From contig NZ_MPHK01000016.1 of NCBI RefSeq assembly GCF_001957135.1, positions 1 to 64,000 on the forward strand: a DNA stretch of 64,000 nucleotides, given 5' to 3'. Shown here piece after piece: positions 31,816 to 44,246 of this stretch. Position 1 is the stretch's first letter. Every line of letters begins with the position of its first letter. The notes under the pieces are model-generated. The model ran no database searches, had not been told where the DNA came from, and saw nothing but the letters and a program-made list of their open reading frames with translations. This DNA comes from Shewanella sp. UCD-KL21 (GTDB lineage Bacteria > Pseudomonadota > Gammaproteobacteria > Enterobacterales > Shewanellaceae). The translations under genes and the position numbers were made by a program.

Positions 31816-33885
31816 ATGAATGTTGAAAACTTACTCATTGAAGTGGGTACTGAAGAATTACCGCCAAAAGCATTACGTAAATTAGCTGAATCATTTTTAG
31901 CTAACTTCACCGAAGAGCTAACCAAAGCTGAGCTGGCCTTTGAAACAGCCACTTGGTACGCCGCGCCGCGCCGTTTAGCTATTAGCATTGAACACCTTGC
32001 TGTAGCGCAAGCAGACAAAGTGGTTGAAAAACGTGGCCCTGCTGTTGCCCAAGCATTTGATGCTGATGGCAACCCAACGAAAGCAGCTATGGGCTGGGCT
32101 CGTGGTAACGGCATTACTGTGGAACAAGCTGAGCGCTTGAAAACAGATAAAGGCGAATGGTTATTACACCAAGCTAAAGTGGTAGGCGTAGAAACTAAAT
32201 CACTGATCGCAGCCATGGCGCAAAAATCATTAGATAAGTTACCTATTCCAAAGCCAATGCGCTGGGGAAGTAACACCACACAATTTATCCGTCCGGTTCA
32301 TACTGTCACTATGTTGTTAGGTGAAGAGTTAGTTGAAGGTGAATTGTTAGGTATTCAATCTGCACGCACAATTCGTGGTCACCGCTTTATGGGCGTTGAT
32401 ACCTTCGAGTTAGATCATGCTGACAACTACTTAACCGCTCTTGAGCAGCAAGGTAAAGTTTTAGCTGATTACCAACGTCGTAAAGGTATTATCAAGACTA
32501 ACGCTGAAGCTGCAGCAAAAGATATTGGCGGTGTAGCAGAACTTGAAGATGACCTACTTGAAGAAGTCACCTCTTTAGTTGAATGGCCTGTGGTATTGAC
32601 TGCAAGCTTTGAAGAAAAGTTCTTAGACGTTCCAGCTGAAGCCTTGGTTTACACTATGAAAGGCGATCAAAAATACTTCCCAGTATTTGATCAAACTGGA
32701 CAACTATTACCTAACTTTATCTTCGTTACTAACATCGAATCTAAAGATCCACAGCAAATTATTTCAGGTAATGAAAAAGTGGTTCGTCCACGTTTAGCTG
32801 ATGCTGAGTTCTTCTTTGAAACAGATAAGAAAGACAGTTTAGAGTCGCGCCTTGCGAGCTTAGAAACAGTGGTATTCCAAAAGCAATTGGGCACCATTAA
32901 GCAACGTGTTGAACGCATCTCTGCAATGGCTGGCTTTATTGCCACTAGCATTGATGCCAACAGCGAAGAAGCAAGCCGTGCTGGTTTGCTGTCAAAATCT
33001 GACTTAATGACCAATATGGTGATGGAGTTTACTGATCTTCAAGGCACTATGGGCATGCACTACGCGCGCTTAAATGGTGAAACAGAAGCGGTTGCCCTTG
33101 CCTTAGCTGAGCAATACAAACCTAAGTTCTCTGGCGATACCGTTCCGACGGCACCGATTTCAATCTGTGTAGCATTAGCTGAAAAGCTTGATACCTTAGT
33201 GGGTATTTTTGGTATTGGCCAAGCACCAAAAGGCGCGGCGGATCCATTTGCACTGCGCCGTGCAGCGATTGGTATTTTGCGTATATGTTTAGAAAACAAC
33301 TTACCATTAGACTTGGTGGATTTGATTGCTAAAGCAAAACAATTACACGGTGAAAACCTCACTAATGACAATGTGTCTGAGCAAGTGCTTGAATTCTTCA
33401 TGGGTCGTTTCCGCTCTTGGTATCAAGATCAAGGCGTCAGCGTTGACGTTATTCTTGCCGTGCTTGCACGCAAGCCTACCGCACCTGCTGACTTTGAAAG
33501 CCGTATTAAAGCTGTGGCGCACTTCAGAAGCTTAGAACAAGCATCTTCGCTGGCTGCGGCTAACAAGCGTGTTTCAAATATTCTAGCCAAAGTTGAAGGC
33601 GAGATTGCCACTAGCATTGATGCCAGTTTATTGGTTGAACCTGCTGAAAAAGCCTTAGCTGAAAAGTTAGCTGAACTGCAACCGCAACTTGCGCCATTGT
33701 TTGCTGCCGCCAACTATCAAGAAGCGTTAGCATTGCTAGCCAATCTGCGTGAAAGCGTTGATGCCTTCTTTGAAGGTGTCATGGTGATGGCTGATGATGA
33801 AGCCCTTAAGAATAACCGCTTGGCATTACTAAATAGCCTGCGTGAGCAATTCTTACATGCTGCCGATATCTCACTACTCCAATAA
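31816..33885 (+). CDS. glyS: glycyl-tRNA synthetase beta subunit
   Basis: A 689-aa beta subunit, essential for tRNA recognition. The N-terminus [24 protein letters not shown] and HRFMG motifs, and [25 protein letters not shown] later on, are characteristic; the last part contains the anticodon-binding-like domain. Length equals that of E. coli GlyS (689 aa). Confidence 0.99.
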   Translation: MNVENLLIEVGTEELPPKALRKLAESFLANFTEELTKAELAFETATWYAAPRRLAISIEHLAVAQADKVVEKRGPAVAQAFDADGNPTKAAMGWARGNGITVEQAERLKTDKGEWLLHQAKVVGVETKSLIAAMAQKSLDKLPIPKPMRWGSNTTQFIRPVHTVTMLLGEELVEGELLGIQSARTIRGHRFMGVDTFELDHADNYLTALEQQGKVLADYQRRKGIIKTNAEAAAKDIGGVAELEDDLLEEVTSLVEWPVVLTASFEEKFLDVPAEALVYTMKGDQKYFPVFDQTGQLLPNFIFVTNIESKDPQQIISGNEKVVRPRLADAEFFFETDKKDSLESRLASLETVVFQKQLGTIKQRVERISAMAGFIATSIDANSEEASRAGLLSKSDLMTNMVMEFTDLQGTMGMHYARLNGETEAVALALAEQYKPKFSGDTVPTAPISICVALAEKLDTLVGIFGIGQAPKGAADPFALRRAAIGILRICLENNLPLDLVDLIAKAKQLHGENLTNDNVSEQVLEFFMGRFRSWYQDQGVSVDVILAVLARKPTAPADFESRIKAVAHFRSLEQASSLAAANKRVSNILAKVEGEIATSIDASLLVEPAEKALAEKLAELQPQLAPLFAAANYQEALALLANLRESVDAFFEGVMVMADDEALKNNRLALLNSLREQFLHAADISLLQ

Positions 33886-33907
33886 TAGTTAACCCTATTA
33901 AGTTGTA

Positions 33908-33943
33908 AAAAAACGCGCTTAACATCAGTTAAGCGCGTTTTTT
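33908..33943 (+). terminator. intrinsic terminator after glyQS
   Basis: AAACGCGCTTAAC pairs with GTTAAGCGCGTTT around an ATCA loop, with A-run before and T-run after. It also faces the convergent HDOD gene and could serve both directions. Confidence 0.92.
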
Positions 33944-33987
33944 ATTGGCTGGTTTTTAGGAGGTTATTGTTAATCGAGAATTGAGTC

Positions 33988-35091
33988 TTAGAAACAGATC
34001 AACTTTTGATGAATAACCTCAAACTCAGATTGATTAAGCCCCACTTGCTGCAATAGCTGCTGCAAATCATCTTGTTTAAGTTTATCTTTTTGCCGCAACA
34101 TAGAACACTCACTAATGATATTAGCCCGCCATACAGCCAATGCCATCGCGTCTGTTGGACGATAATCAGAATTAGTTAATTGTGCTAGCTGAAACTCAAA
34201 CTGCGCTGGCAGCTGCCAATGCTTAGCCAGTAACGCACTTAGCCCTAACGACTTAGTGGTCATCACTTGCTTAAACAATGCCGAACTTGGTTGCTCACCC
34301 GGCTCGGCTTTTTCAAAGGCATCCAGCAGCATTTTGAAAATGGCGATTTTGCCCACATCATGAAGTAATCCCAGCAAAAATACTGTATCAGCATCTTCTT
34401 CAGCTAAGTCACTGGCAATAAAAGCCACTTGCATTGAATGACGCCAAATTTCAGCGCCAAAACGCCTAAAGTAAATCGGCTTAATATCAATCATTTCTTT
34501 CACCAAACAACTGCGAACAAACTGACGTAATTGCGCTCGCCCTAGCTGCACAATGGCTTGCTGTAGATTAGTAATATCTTTGTCTGAACGCTTAAAAGCA
34601 CTTGAGTTGCATAACTTTAACACTTCGACGCTCAGTACCGGATCTTGCTCAATTAACCGCAGTACTTGTTTGGTTTCAATCCCATCTTGGGATAGTTGAT
34701 GGTCAAGCTCGGTTATGCGCCTTGGCAGTTTTAATACTTTGGCAGCAATGTCTTGAGGTGCACTAAAAGCAATATTGATTTCGGCTAATATGCTACGTTC
34801 AAGATTATTCGCCATGCCACCATTTTTGTGGCTACTCATAGGAAAAAGCAGGCTATAAAACAGCGCGGATAAATCTATTTGTTGCGCCTCTTCCGCTGTT
34901 TCATTTGAGTTGCTTAAGTGTGATTTGGCCTGCCTTACATATGAGTCGCTTGAGCGCAGTTTCGACTCTGTAGCGCTTGGCTCTTGGATGTTAGCCGATA
35001 GCAATGAGTGCTGCTCATTTAATGCTTTGGCTTGTTTGACCTCAACGGCCGGTCTTAAATTAAAAATCTTATTGAATAGCTTTTTAAACAC
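33988..35091 (-). CDS. HDOD domain protein
   Basis: A 367-aa protein with an N-terminal low-complexity region (about residues 15-75) and a central HDOD domain (about residues 115-310), recognised by LPRRITELDHQLSQD, VLKLCNSSAF, AIVQLGRAQLRQ and the FLLGLLHDVGKIAIF helix with the HD pair. HDOD proteins are linked to signalling, motility and stress control and generally lack the full metal site of HD phosphohydrolases. Translation seems to start at GTG. Genomic position next to gyrB and glyS gives no clear functional hint. Confidence 0.9.
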   Translation of the reverse strand: MFKKLFNKIFNLRPAVEVKQAKALNEQHSLLSANIQEPSATESKLRSSDSYVRQAKSHLSNSNETAEEAQQIDLSALFYSLLFPMSSHKNGGMANNLERSILAEINIAFSAPQDIAAKVLKLPRRITELDHQLSQDGIETKQVLRLIEQDPVLSVEVLKLCNSSAFKRSDKDITNLQQAIVQLGRAQLRQFVRSCLVKEMIDIKPIYFRRFGAEIWRHSMQVAFIASDLAEEDADTVFLLGLLHDVGKIAIFKMLLDAFEKAEPGEQPSSALFKQVMTTKSLGLSALLAKHWQLPAQFEFQLAQLTNSDYRPTDAMALAVWRANIISECSMLRQKDKLKQDDLQQLLQQVGLNQSEFEVIHQKLICF

Positions 35092-35157
35092 AATAAATTA
35101 CCTACACTTCAGGTAAATATACAACAGTGACAAGATGAGTTTGTAGAGATTACCGAT

Positions 35158-35188
35158 AAAAAAATGGGCGCCTTAAGGCACCCATTTA
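35158..35188 (-). terminator. intrinsic terminator after gyrB
   Basis: On the minus strand AAATGGGTGCC pairs with GGCGCCCATTT (one G-U pair) around TTAA, followed by seven Ts, 18 bp after the gyrB stop. It closes the dnaA-dnaN-recF-gyrB cluster. Confidence 0.85.
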
Positions 35189-35205
35189 ATGTCTTTTAAA
35201 CTCGA

Positions 35206-37638
<2,433 letters not shown>

Positions 37639-38721
37639 TTATTCAACTACCGTGACTTGCCCATGTTCCACATGAAACATCTTACTTGGTGGGCTAGCCA
37701 GCGAATCGACTATTGCAACAGGATCAATCGCTGTGACAAAAATTTGTGCACCGGTTTCGGTTAACTGTTTTAGTAATAGTTGCCTATGCTGAGCATCTAA
37801 CTCAGATGGAAGATCATCCACTAGGTAAATACTATGCTTGTTTTGCTGTTTTTGAAGCAATTTACCCTGTGCAAGGCGCAGTGCACAGACTAATAATTTT
37901 AACTGTCCTCGGGATAACGCATCCTGTACCGGTAAGCTGCCAACGCGTAATCGTAAATCCGCTTTATGTGGTCCACTGCCGGTATTTCCCGATGCTAAAT
38001 CTCGGTGATATTGAGTTTTAAGTAACTCGGCAAATTCCGTTTTGCTATCCCAGCCACGGGTAAAGGAAACCTTAATATCAACCCGTGGTAAAAACTCTTC
38101 GATTATACCCTTAAGTAGCTCATTTAACGAGTCCACATATTGATTTCGTATCGAAGTAACCTGCTCAGCATAACGCAACAATTCTTTATCCCAAAATTGT
38201 ATATTTGAGTAAGAGGCGCCGTCTCTAAGAAGCTGATTTCTTTGCTTTAAAATTCTTCTGGTATTCACCCATGCCGTATAAAAATGACTGTCTGCATGAA
38301 AAGCGCCCCAGTCGATAAACTGCCGACGTGCTTTTGGGCCTTCAAATAGTAAAGAAAAACTTTCAGGGGTGATAACTTGGATCGGTAAGGTTTCAGCCAA
38401 CACCGATAATCGCTTCACATTATCGCCATTAAATTTAACATCAATGTCGCCATTGCGGAACCGTCTAAGGCCTAATTTAGCTTCGCCATTAGGCATATCG
38501 AGCTTGGCAAACAAGGTCAGCTGATCTTGCTCAATATTGATAACCCGCTGAGACAGATGGCTGCGAAAAGAGCGTCCCATGCCGAGAAAATAAATGGCTT
38601 CTAAAATGCTGGTTTTACCACTGCCATTTTCGCCATAAATTAAATTAAGCCCATCACTTGGCGCTAATGTCGCTGACAAAATATTGCGGAAATGTTCGAT
38701 ATTGAGGCGGGTTAAACTCAT
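37639..38721 (-). CDS. recF: DNA replication and repair protein RecF
   Basis: A 360-aa SMC-like ATPase that, with RecO and RecR, loads RecA at gapped DNA. Walker A is GENGSGKTS (about residues 30-38), the ABC-type signature is LSRGQLKLL, and Walker B is [11 protein letters not shown]. The C-terminus reads MFHVEHGQ, and the DNA encoding it is a near-match to parS. It lies between dnaN and gyrB in the usual order. Confidence 0.98.
   Translation of the reverse strand: MSLTRLNIEHFRNILSATLAPSDGLNLIYGENGSGKTSILEAIYFLGMGRSFRSHLSQRVINIEQDQLTLFAKLDMPNGEAKLGLRRFRNGDIDVKFNGDNVKRLSVLAETLPIQVITPESFSLLFEGPKARRQFIDWGAFHADSHFYTAWVNTRRILKQRNQLLRDGASYSNIQFWDKELLRYAEQVTSIRNQYVDSLNELLKGIIEEFLPRVDIKVSFTRGWDSKTEFAELLKTQYHRDLASGNTGSGPHKADLRLRVGSLPVQDALSRGQLKLLVCALRLAQGKLLQKQQNKHSIYLVDDLPSELDAQHRQLLLKQLTETGAQIFVTAIDPVAIVDSLASPPSKMFHVEHGQVTVVE
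37664..37679. promoter_or_regulatory. degenerate parS-like site in recF
   Basis: TGTTCCACATGAAACA differs from parS (TGTTCCACGTGAAACA) by a single A for G in the centre, which breaks the CACGTG core. It lies in the 3' end of recF. ParB binding would probably be weakened; it may be a decayed or low-affinity site. Confidence 0.5.
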
Positions 38722-38760
38722 GGAAGATAAACAGACCCTAATTTAAAAAGAGTGAAACGA

Positions 38761-38789
38761 AAGAAGGTGCCTTAATGTAGCACCTTCTT
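38761..38789 (-). terminator. hairpin between dnaN and recF
   Basis: A perfect 10-bp stem AAGAAGGTGC/GCACCTTCTT with a 9-nt loop in the 122-bp dnaN-recF gap. On the minus strand it is followed by a T-rich but interrupted tract, so it could reduce readthrough from dnaN into recF instead of ending transcription fully. Confidence 0.55.
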
Positions 38790-38843
38790 GGGGTAAAACG
38801 TTATAGTTAAACAGCGCTTAATCGAGTTTAAGCGACTATTTAC

Positions 38844-39944
38844 TTATAAGCGCATTGGCATAACCACGTACATAGAATCTTCTTCTGCGTGGTTTTCAAT
38901 TAGCGCGCTTGAGTTACCGTCTATTAAGGTAATTCTAACATCATCACTGGCTAAATTATTTAATACGTCCAATAGATAACTGACGTTAAAGCCAATTTCG
39001 AGGTTATCTGAGTTGTATTCAACATCGATAATCTCTTCTGCTTCTTCTTGCTCTGGGTTATTGGCGGTAATGCGCAGTAATCCCGGCTCAAGCTGAATAC
39101 GCACACCTCTGAACTTCTCATTCGACAAAATAGAAGCACGGGTTAACGCTTGTTTTAATTGGTTACGGCTAGCCACCACAATTTTGGTGCCGCCTTTAGG
39201 TAATACCCGGCGATAATCAGGGAAACGACCATCAACTAATTTACTGGTGAATACCGCATTGGCAGTAATTGCGCGAATCGCACTGTCACCAATCGCAATG
39301 GTAATGTCACTGTCTTCGCTTTCAAGTAAACGCGCCATTTCAACCACGCCTTTACGCGGCACAATCACTTGCTTCTCAGGTAAGCTGGTTTCAATTTGAC
39401 GATGACTTAATGCTAAGCGATGACCATCTGTGGCAATGGCCTTTAAAGTGTTACCTGCGGTTTCAAATAACAAGCCATTTAGATAATAACGCACATCTTG
39501 GTTTGCCATTGAAAATTGCGTTGAGTCAATAATCGACTTCAAGGTGCCCTGCTTTAAGCTAAATTCAATTTCAGCTTCAAAGGCTTCAACATTGGGGTAA
39601 TCTGATGCTGGCAAGGTCGCCAGTGAAAAACGGCTACGGCCTGAACGTAATAACCATTTGTTCTCTTGCTGCTCAATTTTAATTTCAACTTGCTCAGGAA
39701 GAGATTTAACAATATCTAATAATTTTTTAGCCGGAACTGTGGTGCGTCCCACTTCAACTTCACCTTGGATGGGAGCTTGACCAACAAGCTCAACCTCTAA
39801 GTCCGTACCTGTTAGCTTAAGTGAGTCCTCACTAACTTCAACAAGTAGATTAGATAAAATAGGCAAGTTGTGGCGTCTTTCTACTGCGCCACAAACCAAC
39901 TGAAGTGGTTTTAATAGGGCATCCCTATCAATTGAAAATTTCAT
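38844..39944 (-). CDS. dnaN: DNA polymerase III beta sliding clamp
   Basis: A 366-aa ring-forming processivity factor for DNA polymerase III. Family sequence includes MKFSIDRDALLKPLQLVCG, RRHNLPILSNLL, ATDGHRLALSHR and the C-terminal YVVMPMRL. ATG 39944 is used because the resulting N-terminus is the E. coli one; a TTG three codons upstream is less likely. Between dnaA and recF on the same strand. Confidence 0.99.
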   Translation of the reverse strand: MKFSIDRDALLKPLQLVCGAVERRHNLPILSNLLVEVSEDSLKLTGTDLEVELVGQAPIQGEVEVGRTTVPAKKLLDIVKSLPEQVEIKIEQQENKWLLRSGRSRFSLATLPASDYPNVEAFEAEIEFSLKQGTLKSIIDSTQFSMANQDVRYYLNGLLFETAGNTLKAIATDGHRLALSHRQIETSLPEKQVIVPRKGVVEMARLLESEDSDITIAIGDSAIRAITANAVFTSKLVDGRFPDYRRVLPKGGTKIVVASRNQLKQALTRASILSNEKFRGVRIQLEPGLLRITANNPEQEEAEEIIDVEYNSDNLEIGFNVSYLLDVLNNLASDDVRITLIDGNSSALIENHAEEDSMYVVMPMRL

Positions 39945-39963
39945 TCGTCTCAATTTCCCGATA

Positions 39964-41352
39964 TTAAGAAGATAAAGTACGTATCAAGTTAGCATAATCT
40001 TCTTTAATGTCATGACTTTCTTCACGTAACTGAGCAATTTTTCTGCATGCATGTAATACGGTAGTATGATCACGACCACCAAATGCGTCACCAATTTCAG
40101 GCAAGCTTTGGTTAGTTAACTCTTTTGATAATGCCATCGCCACTTGGCGTGGTCTGGCAACACTGCGCGAACGGCGCTTAGATAACATGTCAGCCATTTT
40201 AATTTTGTAATATTCAGCAACGGTTTTCTGAATATTATCAATAGTGACTAACTTTTCTTGTAACGCCAGTAAATCACGTAATGCTTCACGGACAAAATCA
40301 ATGGTAATGGGTCTACCAGTAAAATTCGCATTCGCAATAACGCGATTTAATGCGCCTTCTAATTCACGCACGTTTGAGCGTAAACGCTTAGCAATAAAGA
40401 ATGCCACTTCATCAGGCAGATTAATGCCGCTCTCTTGTGCTTTACGCATTAAGATCGCCACACGGGTTTCAAGTTCTGGTGGTTCAATGGCAACGGTTAG
40501 GCCCCAACCAAAACGAGATTTTAAGCGATCTTCAACACCATCGATTTCCTTGGGATATTTATCCGAAGTTAAAATAACTTGATGGTTACCTTCAAGCAAA
40601 GCGTTAAAGGTATGGAAAAATTCTTCTTGAGAACGATCTTTATTGGCAAAAAATTGAATGTCATCAATAAATAATGCATCAACACTGCGGTAGTAACGTT
40701 TGAAATCTTCAATGGCGTTATTTTGCAGTGCTTTAACCATGTCCTGAACAAAGCGCTCAGAATGCATGTAAACCACTTTGGCATTGGGATTATTTTTGAT
40801 GATCCCATTACCAACAGCGTGTAATAAATGGGTTTTACCTAAACCAGTGCCACCATATAAAAATAGTGGGTTATAAGCGCCACCTGGATTTTCAGCCACT
40901 TGTAGTGCAGCCGCTTTACCCAGTTGGTTTGATTTACCTTCAACAAAATTATCAAACTGGTAAGTCGGATTAATGTTACTGCGATGGTTAGCATGCTCAA
41001 CCGGTTCAGCTTGAGTATTAAACGAAGTACTAACGCGCGCTTTAGTATGGGTATTTTGAGGTTTCTTTATTTCAGCAATCACTGGCGCCGCAGGTTTAGC
41101 TGCAGACGGACGACTACCAATATCAAAACGCAGCTTAGGCGCATTGCCACCTAACTGTTCAGTGAAAAATTGATTAATGATATTGATGTACTTATCGCGA
41201 ACCCAATCGAGTACAAAACGATTCGGCGCATAAAGTACCAAGGTATCACCATCCATTTCAGCTTGCAGCGGACGGATCCACATACTGAATTGCTGCGCAG
41301 ACAATTCGTCTTGCAGTCTGCCGATACATTGTTGCCACAGTGAAACCGCCAC
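39964..41352 (-). CDS. dnaA: chromosomal replication initiator DnaA
   Basis: A 462-aa AAA+ protein that binds DnaA boxes and opens oriC. Domain I (about residues 1-90) begins [26 protein letters not shown]; a variable linker follows. Domain III has Walker [17 protein letters not shown] and Walker [12 protein letters not shown]. Domain IV ends with the box-recognition motif [15 protein letters not shown]. It starts at GTG with AAGGA upstream. DnaA boxes in the upstream region suggest autoregulation. Confidence 0.99.
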   Translation of the reverse strand: MAVSLWQQCIGRLQDELSAQQFSMWIRPLQAEMDGDTLVLYAPNRFVLDWVRDKYINIINQFFTEQLGGNAPKLRFDIGSRPSAAKPAAPVIAEIKKPQNTHTKARVSTSFNTQAEPVEHANHRSNINPTYQFDNFVEGKSNQLGKAAALQVAENPGGAYNPLFLYGGTGLGKTHLLHAVGNGIIKNNPNAKVVYMHSERFVQDMVKALQNNAIEDFKRYYRSVDALFIDDIQFFANKDRSQEEFFHTFNALLEGNHQVILTSDKYPKEIDGVEDRLKSRFGWGLTVAIEPPELETRVAILMRKAQESGINLPDEVAFFIAKRLRSNVRELEGALNRVIANANFTGRPITIDFVREALRDLLALQEKLVTIDNIQKTVAEYYKIKMADMLSKRRSRSVARPRQVAMALSKELTNQSLPEIGDAFGGRDHTTVLHACRKIAQLREESHDIKEDYANLIRTLSS

Positions 41353-41388
41353 TAAAAATCCTTAAATACCGTTTGTTGAAGGAGGGGT

Positions 41389-41660
41389 ATTCTATCGTTA
41401 GATCTCAATGATCGCTATCGATAAAAAAAATTTTATCCCCAAGCTGATCATTGTATGTGGATATCTGTGATCTTTGAAGATCAAAATCGATCTATTTATT
41501 ATGAATTGTTCATAGATCCTGCTTTATTAACCGATCAACATTGATCTATAATAACGCGGCTTTGATCTAGTAAAACTATCTTAGATCCACTACATATTGT
41601 GTTGGTACACAGAGTTATCCACATCCTGTGGTAGATTTTTAGGGTACTGATCAAAGTTAA
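41389..41660. promoter_or_regulatory. dnaA-rpmH origin-like region: GATC cluster, DnaA boxes and AT-rich 13-mer
   Basis: This intergenic stretch (41353-41800) holds 12 GATC sites between 41401 and 41652, about ten times more than chance. A perfect DnaA box TTATCCACA is at 41615-41623; near-matches are TTATCCCCA (41433-41441) and the minus-strand ATATCCACA (41456-41464). GATCTATTTATTA at 41489-41501 differs in one base from an E. coli oriC 13-mer. In Pseudomonas the origin lies at this dnaA-rpmH position; here a second candidate lies between mioC and mnmG. At minimum it is likely the Dam/SeqA- and DnaA-regulated promoter region of dnaA. Confidence 0.7.
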
Positions 41661-41695
41661 ATTGGTAAAAATTGTTCATATAGTCATTTTCCTAG

Positions 41696-41724
41696 TTGAC
41701 GGTAGTGATTAAAGTGATTACAAT
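41696..41724 (+). promoter_or_regulatory. rpmH promoter
   Basis: -35 TTGACG (41696-41701), 17-bp spacer, -10 TACAAT (41719-41724), giving a leader of about 70 nt before rpmH. A near-consensus sigma-70 promoter, as expected for ribosomal protein L34. Confidence 0.8.
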
Positions 41725-41800
41725 TCGGCCTCTTTTTTGTCCTTGCGTCTTATTTCAAGAATGTAAGGTTTATTAACTACTAAATATACGGATTGCCAAA

Positions 41801-41938
41801 ATGAGTAAACGTACTTTTCAACCAAGCAACCTGAAGCGTAAGCGTTCTCACGGCTTCCGCGCACGTATGGCCACTGTAGGCGGCCGTAAAGTGATTGCAC
41901 GTCGTCGTGCAAAAGGTCGCGCTCGTTTATCTGCTTAA
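41801..41938 (+). CDS. rpmH: 50S ribosomal protein L34
   Basis: A 45-aa, very basic protein: [31 protein letters not shown] and [13 protein letters not shown] segments are those of L34. It begins the rpmH-rnpA-yidD-yidC cluster, which points away from dnaA, the order conserved near most bacterial origins. A strong promoter lies upstream. Confidence 0.98.
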
Positions 41939-41954
41939 TCAGTAGATATTCATA

Positions 41955-42311
41955 GTGACTAGCTATGCTTTTACGCGGGAGTTGCGTTTGCTAACTCCCG
42001 CGCAATTCAAATCTGTATTTTCAAATCCCATCAAAGCATCTTCTGCTGAAATAACTCTGCTTGCTATTCCAAATTCAGAGCAACATCCTCGTATTGGATT
42101 AACTGTCGCAAAACGTTTTGTTAAAAATGCCAGTGACCGAAATCGTATTAAACGAGTGATAAGAACTAATTTCCGTTTACACCAGCATGATATTCCAGAC
42201 CTTGATATAGTTGTCTTGGTAAGAAATGGCGTGGTCGATATGGAAAATGCAGACTTACATAAATTAATAGAGAAGTTATGGCGCAAACTCAGTCGCCGTT
42301 ACAATGGTTAG
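41955..42311 (+). CDS. rnpA: ribonuclease P protein component
   Basis: A 118-aa basic protein cofactor of RNase P, which matures tRNA 5' ends. RNP-A motifs: [26 protein letters not shown], written here as [15 protein letters not shown] and RNRIKRVIR, near the centre. It starts at GTG 16 bp after rpmH and overlaps yidD by 34 bp. Confidence 0.97.
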   Translation: MTSYAFTRELRLLTPAQFKSVFSNPIKASSAEITLLAIPNSEQHPRIGLTVAKRFVKNASDRNRIKRVIRTNFRLHQHDIPDLDIVVLVRNGVVDMENADLHKLIEKLWRKLSRRYNG

Positions 42312-42532
42312 CCACAAAGGCTATTCGTGGCTACCAACTCTTTATCAGCCCTATGCTGGGACCCCGCTGTAGATTCAATCCAACGTGCTCTTATTATGCA
42401 ATTGATGCAATAAAAACGCATGGAACTGCGAAAGGTTGTTGGCTTGCGGCGAAACGCATACTAAAATGTCACCCTTTACATCCCGGCGGAAGTGATCCCG
42501 TCCCCCCTAAAAACGACAGGTGTAACAAATAG
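42278..42532 (+). CDS. yidD: membrane protein insertion efficiency factor YidD
   Basis: An 84-aa member of the YidD/haemolytic domain family. The motif [21 protein letters not shown], with its cysteines, and [12 protein letters not shown] are diagnostic. YidD assists YidC-dependent membrane protein insertion and is placed between rnpA and yidC. It overlaps the end of rnpA in another frame and ends 3 bp before yidC, so expression is tightly coupled. Confidence 0.97.
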   Translation: MAQTQSPLQWLATKAIRGYQLFISPMLGPRCRFNPTCSYYAIDAIKTHGTAKGCWLAAKRILKCHPLHPGGSDPVPPKNDRCNK

Positions 42533-42535
42533 GCT

Positions 42536-44164
42536 ATGGAATCTCAACGTAATTTAATGCTTATCGCTCTGCTTTTTGTCAGCTTTTTAATGTGGCAAGC
42601 ATGGCAAGACGATAAAGCCCCGCAACCAGTAGCGGCCCAAACAACGTCACAGACTACTAATGTTGCGTCACAAAACGTTAGCGATGTACCAGAGGCTGAT
42701 GCAGGCATGCCTGTTCAATTACCTGCTACACAAAATTTAATTACTGTGAAAACAGATCAACTAGACATTAAAATCAGCCCAGTAGGCGGTGATATTGTTT
42801 ATGCAGCATTAGTTGATCATAAAGTTGAAATCGACAGTGATGACCCATTCGTAATACTTGAACAAAATGGTTCATTTAATTACATCTCACAAAGTGGTCT
42901 TATTGGCCGCGATGGTATTGATAGCAGCCGCCATGGTCGCGCTCAATTTTCAGCAGAATCTGAAAATTATGTGTTAGCCGATGGCCAAGACTCTTTATCA
43001 GTACAGCTTAATTATGTTGACGCTAACGGCGCAGCATATACCAAAGTATTTACCTTCACCCGTGGTCAATTTGATGTGACTGTTGATTACAATGTAAACA
43101 ACACCACTTCAGCACCGCTGCAAATGCAAATGTATGGTCAAATAAAACAAACTGTACAAGCATCTGAAAGCAGCATGATGATGCCTACTTACCGTGGTGC
43201 AGCATTCTCGACTAGCGATGTGCGTTACGAAAAGTATGACTTTGATGACATAGCAAAAAGTAACCTTAACCAACAGACACTCGGTGGTTGGGCTGCAATG
43301 CTACAACACTACTTTGTATCAGCTTGGGTGCCACCTGCAGCTGATTCAAATACTATTTTTACCAGTATGAGTGCTGGCGGCCAAGCCAATGTTGGTTTCC
43401 GCGGCGCAGTACATGATATTGCACCAGGTGCACAGCAAACCATTAGTGCCCAATTCTATGTTGGCCCTAAAAACCAAGAAGCTTTATCTAAAATTTCTGA
43501 AACATTAAACCTTGTTGTAGATTATGGTTTCCTTTGGTGGTTAGCGATTCCAATTCACTGGTTATTGATGTTCTATCAATCATTTGTGGGTAACTGGGGT
43601 GTGGCAATTATTTTAATTACCCTAACCGTGCGTGGTCTTTTATACCCGCTAACCAAAGCACAATACTCGTCAATGGCTAAAATGCGTAACTTGCAGCCTA
43701 AACTGACTGAGATGAAAGAACGCTTAGGTGATGACCGCCAGAAAATGGGTCAAGCCATGATGGAGCTGTATAAGAAAGAGAAAGTTAACCCTATGGGTGG
43801 CTGTCTTCCTATCTTGCTGCAAATGCCTATTTTCATCGCCTTATATTGGGTATTACTAGAAAGCTATGAATTACGCCATGCGCCATTCATGCTTTGGATT
43901 ACCGATTTATCGGTTCAAGATCCTTACTATGTATTACCATTATTAATGGGTGTGTCTATGTGGTTAATGCAAAGAATGCAACCAATGGCACCGACTATGG
44001 ATCCGATGCAAGTGAAAATGATGCAGTGGATGCCAGTTATCTTTACCGTGTTCTTCCTATGGTTCCCAGCCGGTCTAGTTCTATACTGGTTAGTAGGTAA
44101 CTTAGTCGCCATTACACAACAAAAGATTATTTATGCAGGTTTAGAGAAAAAAGGCTTAAAATAA
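42536..44164 (+). CDS. yidC: membrane protein insertase YidC
   Basis: A 542-aa inner-membrane insertase/foldase that works alone or with SecYEG, inserting among others the ATP synthase c subunit. N-terminal signal anchor ([18 protein letters not shown]), a large periplasmic domain (about residues 60-340), and the C-terminal five-helix core with [45 protein letters not shown] (broken here as [12 protein letters not shown] and [13 protein letters not shown]) and [15 protein letters not shown]. Similar in length to E. coli YidC (548 aa). Confidence 0.98.
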   Translation: MESQRNLMLIALLFVSFLMWQAWQDDKAPQPVAAQTTSQTTNVASQNVSDVPEADAGMPVQLPATQNLITVKTDQLDIKISPVGGDIVYAALVDHKVEIDSDDPFVILEQNGSFNYISQSGLIGRDGIDSSRHGRAQFSAESENYVLADGQDSLSVQLNYVDANGAAYTKVFTFTRGQFDVTVDYNVNNTTSAPLQMQMYGQIKQTVQASESSMMMPTYRGAAFSTSDVRYEKYDFDDIAKSNLNQQTLGGWAAMLQHYFVSAWVPPAADSNTIFTSMSAGGQANVGFRGAVHDIAPGAQQTISAQFYVGPKNQEALSKISETLNLVVDYGFLWWLAIPIHWLLMFYQSFVGNWGVAIILITLTVRGLLYPLTKAQYSSMAKMRNLQPKLTEMKERLGDDRQKMGQAMMELYKKEKVNPMGGCLPILLQMPIFIALYWVLLESYELRHAPFMLWITDLSVQDPYYVLPLLMGVSMWLMQRMQPMAPTMDPMQVKMMQWMPVIFTVFFLWFPAGLVLYWLVGNLVAITQQKIIYAGLEKKGLK

Positions 44165-44191
44165 GTCATAGCTCAAACTGATATAATCAAC

Positions 44192-44217
44192 AAAGGCGGC
44201 TATTAAGCCGCCTTTTC
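44192..44217 (+). terminator. intrinsic terminator after yidC
   Basis: AAAGGCGGCT pairs with AGCCGCCTTT around ATTA, followed by a short T-rich tract, between yidC and mnmE. Confidence 0.8.
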
Positions 44218-44246
44218 CTTTACTATTTTCAACAAGGTTTTCCTCA

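Noticed and set aside
31734-32279. A 181-codon open frame antisense to glyS
   Set aside because: It lies fully opposite highly conserved glyQ/glyS sequence and resembles no known protein.
41401-41652. GATC repeats as a CRISPR or satellite repeat
   Set aside because: The sites are unevenly spaced and sequences between them are not repeated; the pattern is that of Dam sites in an origin-type region.
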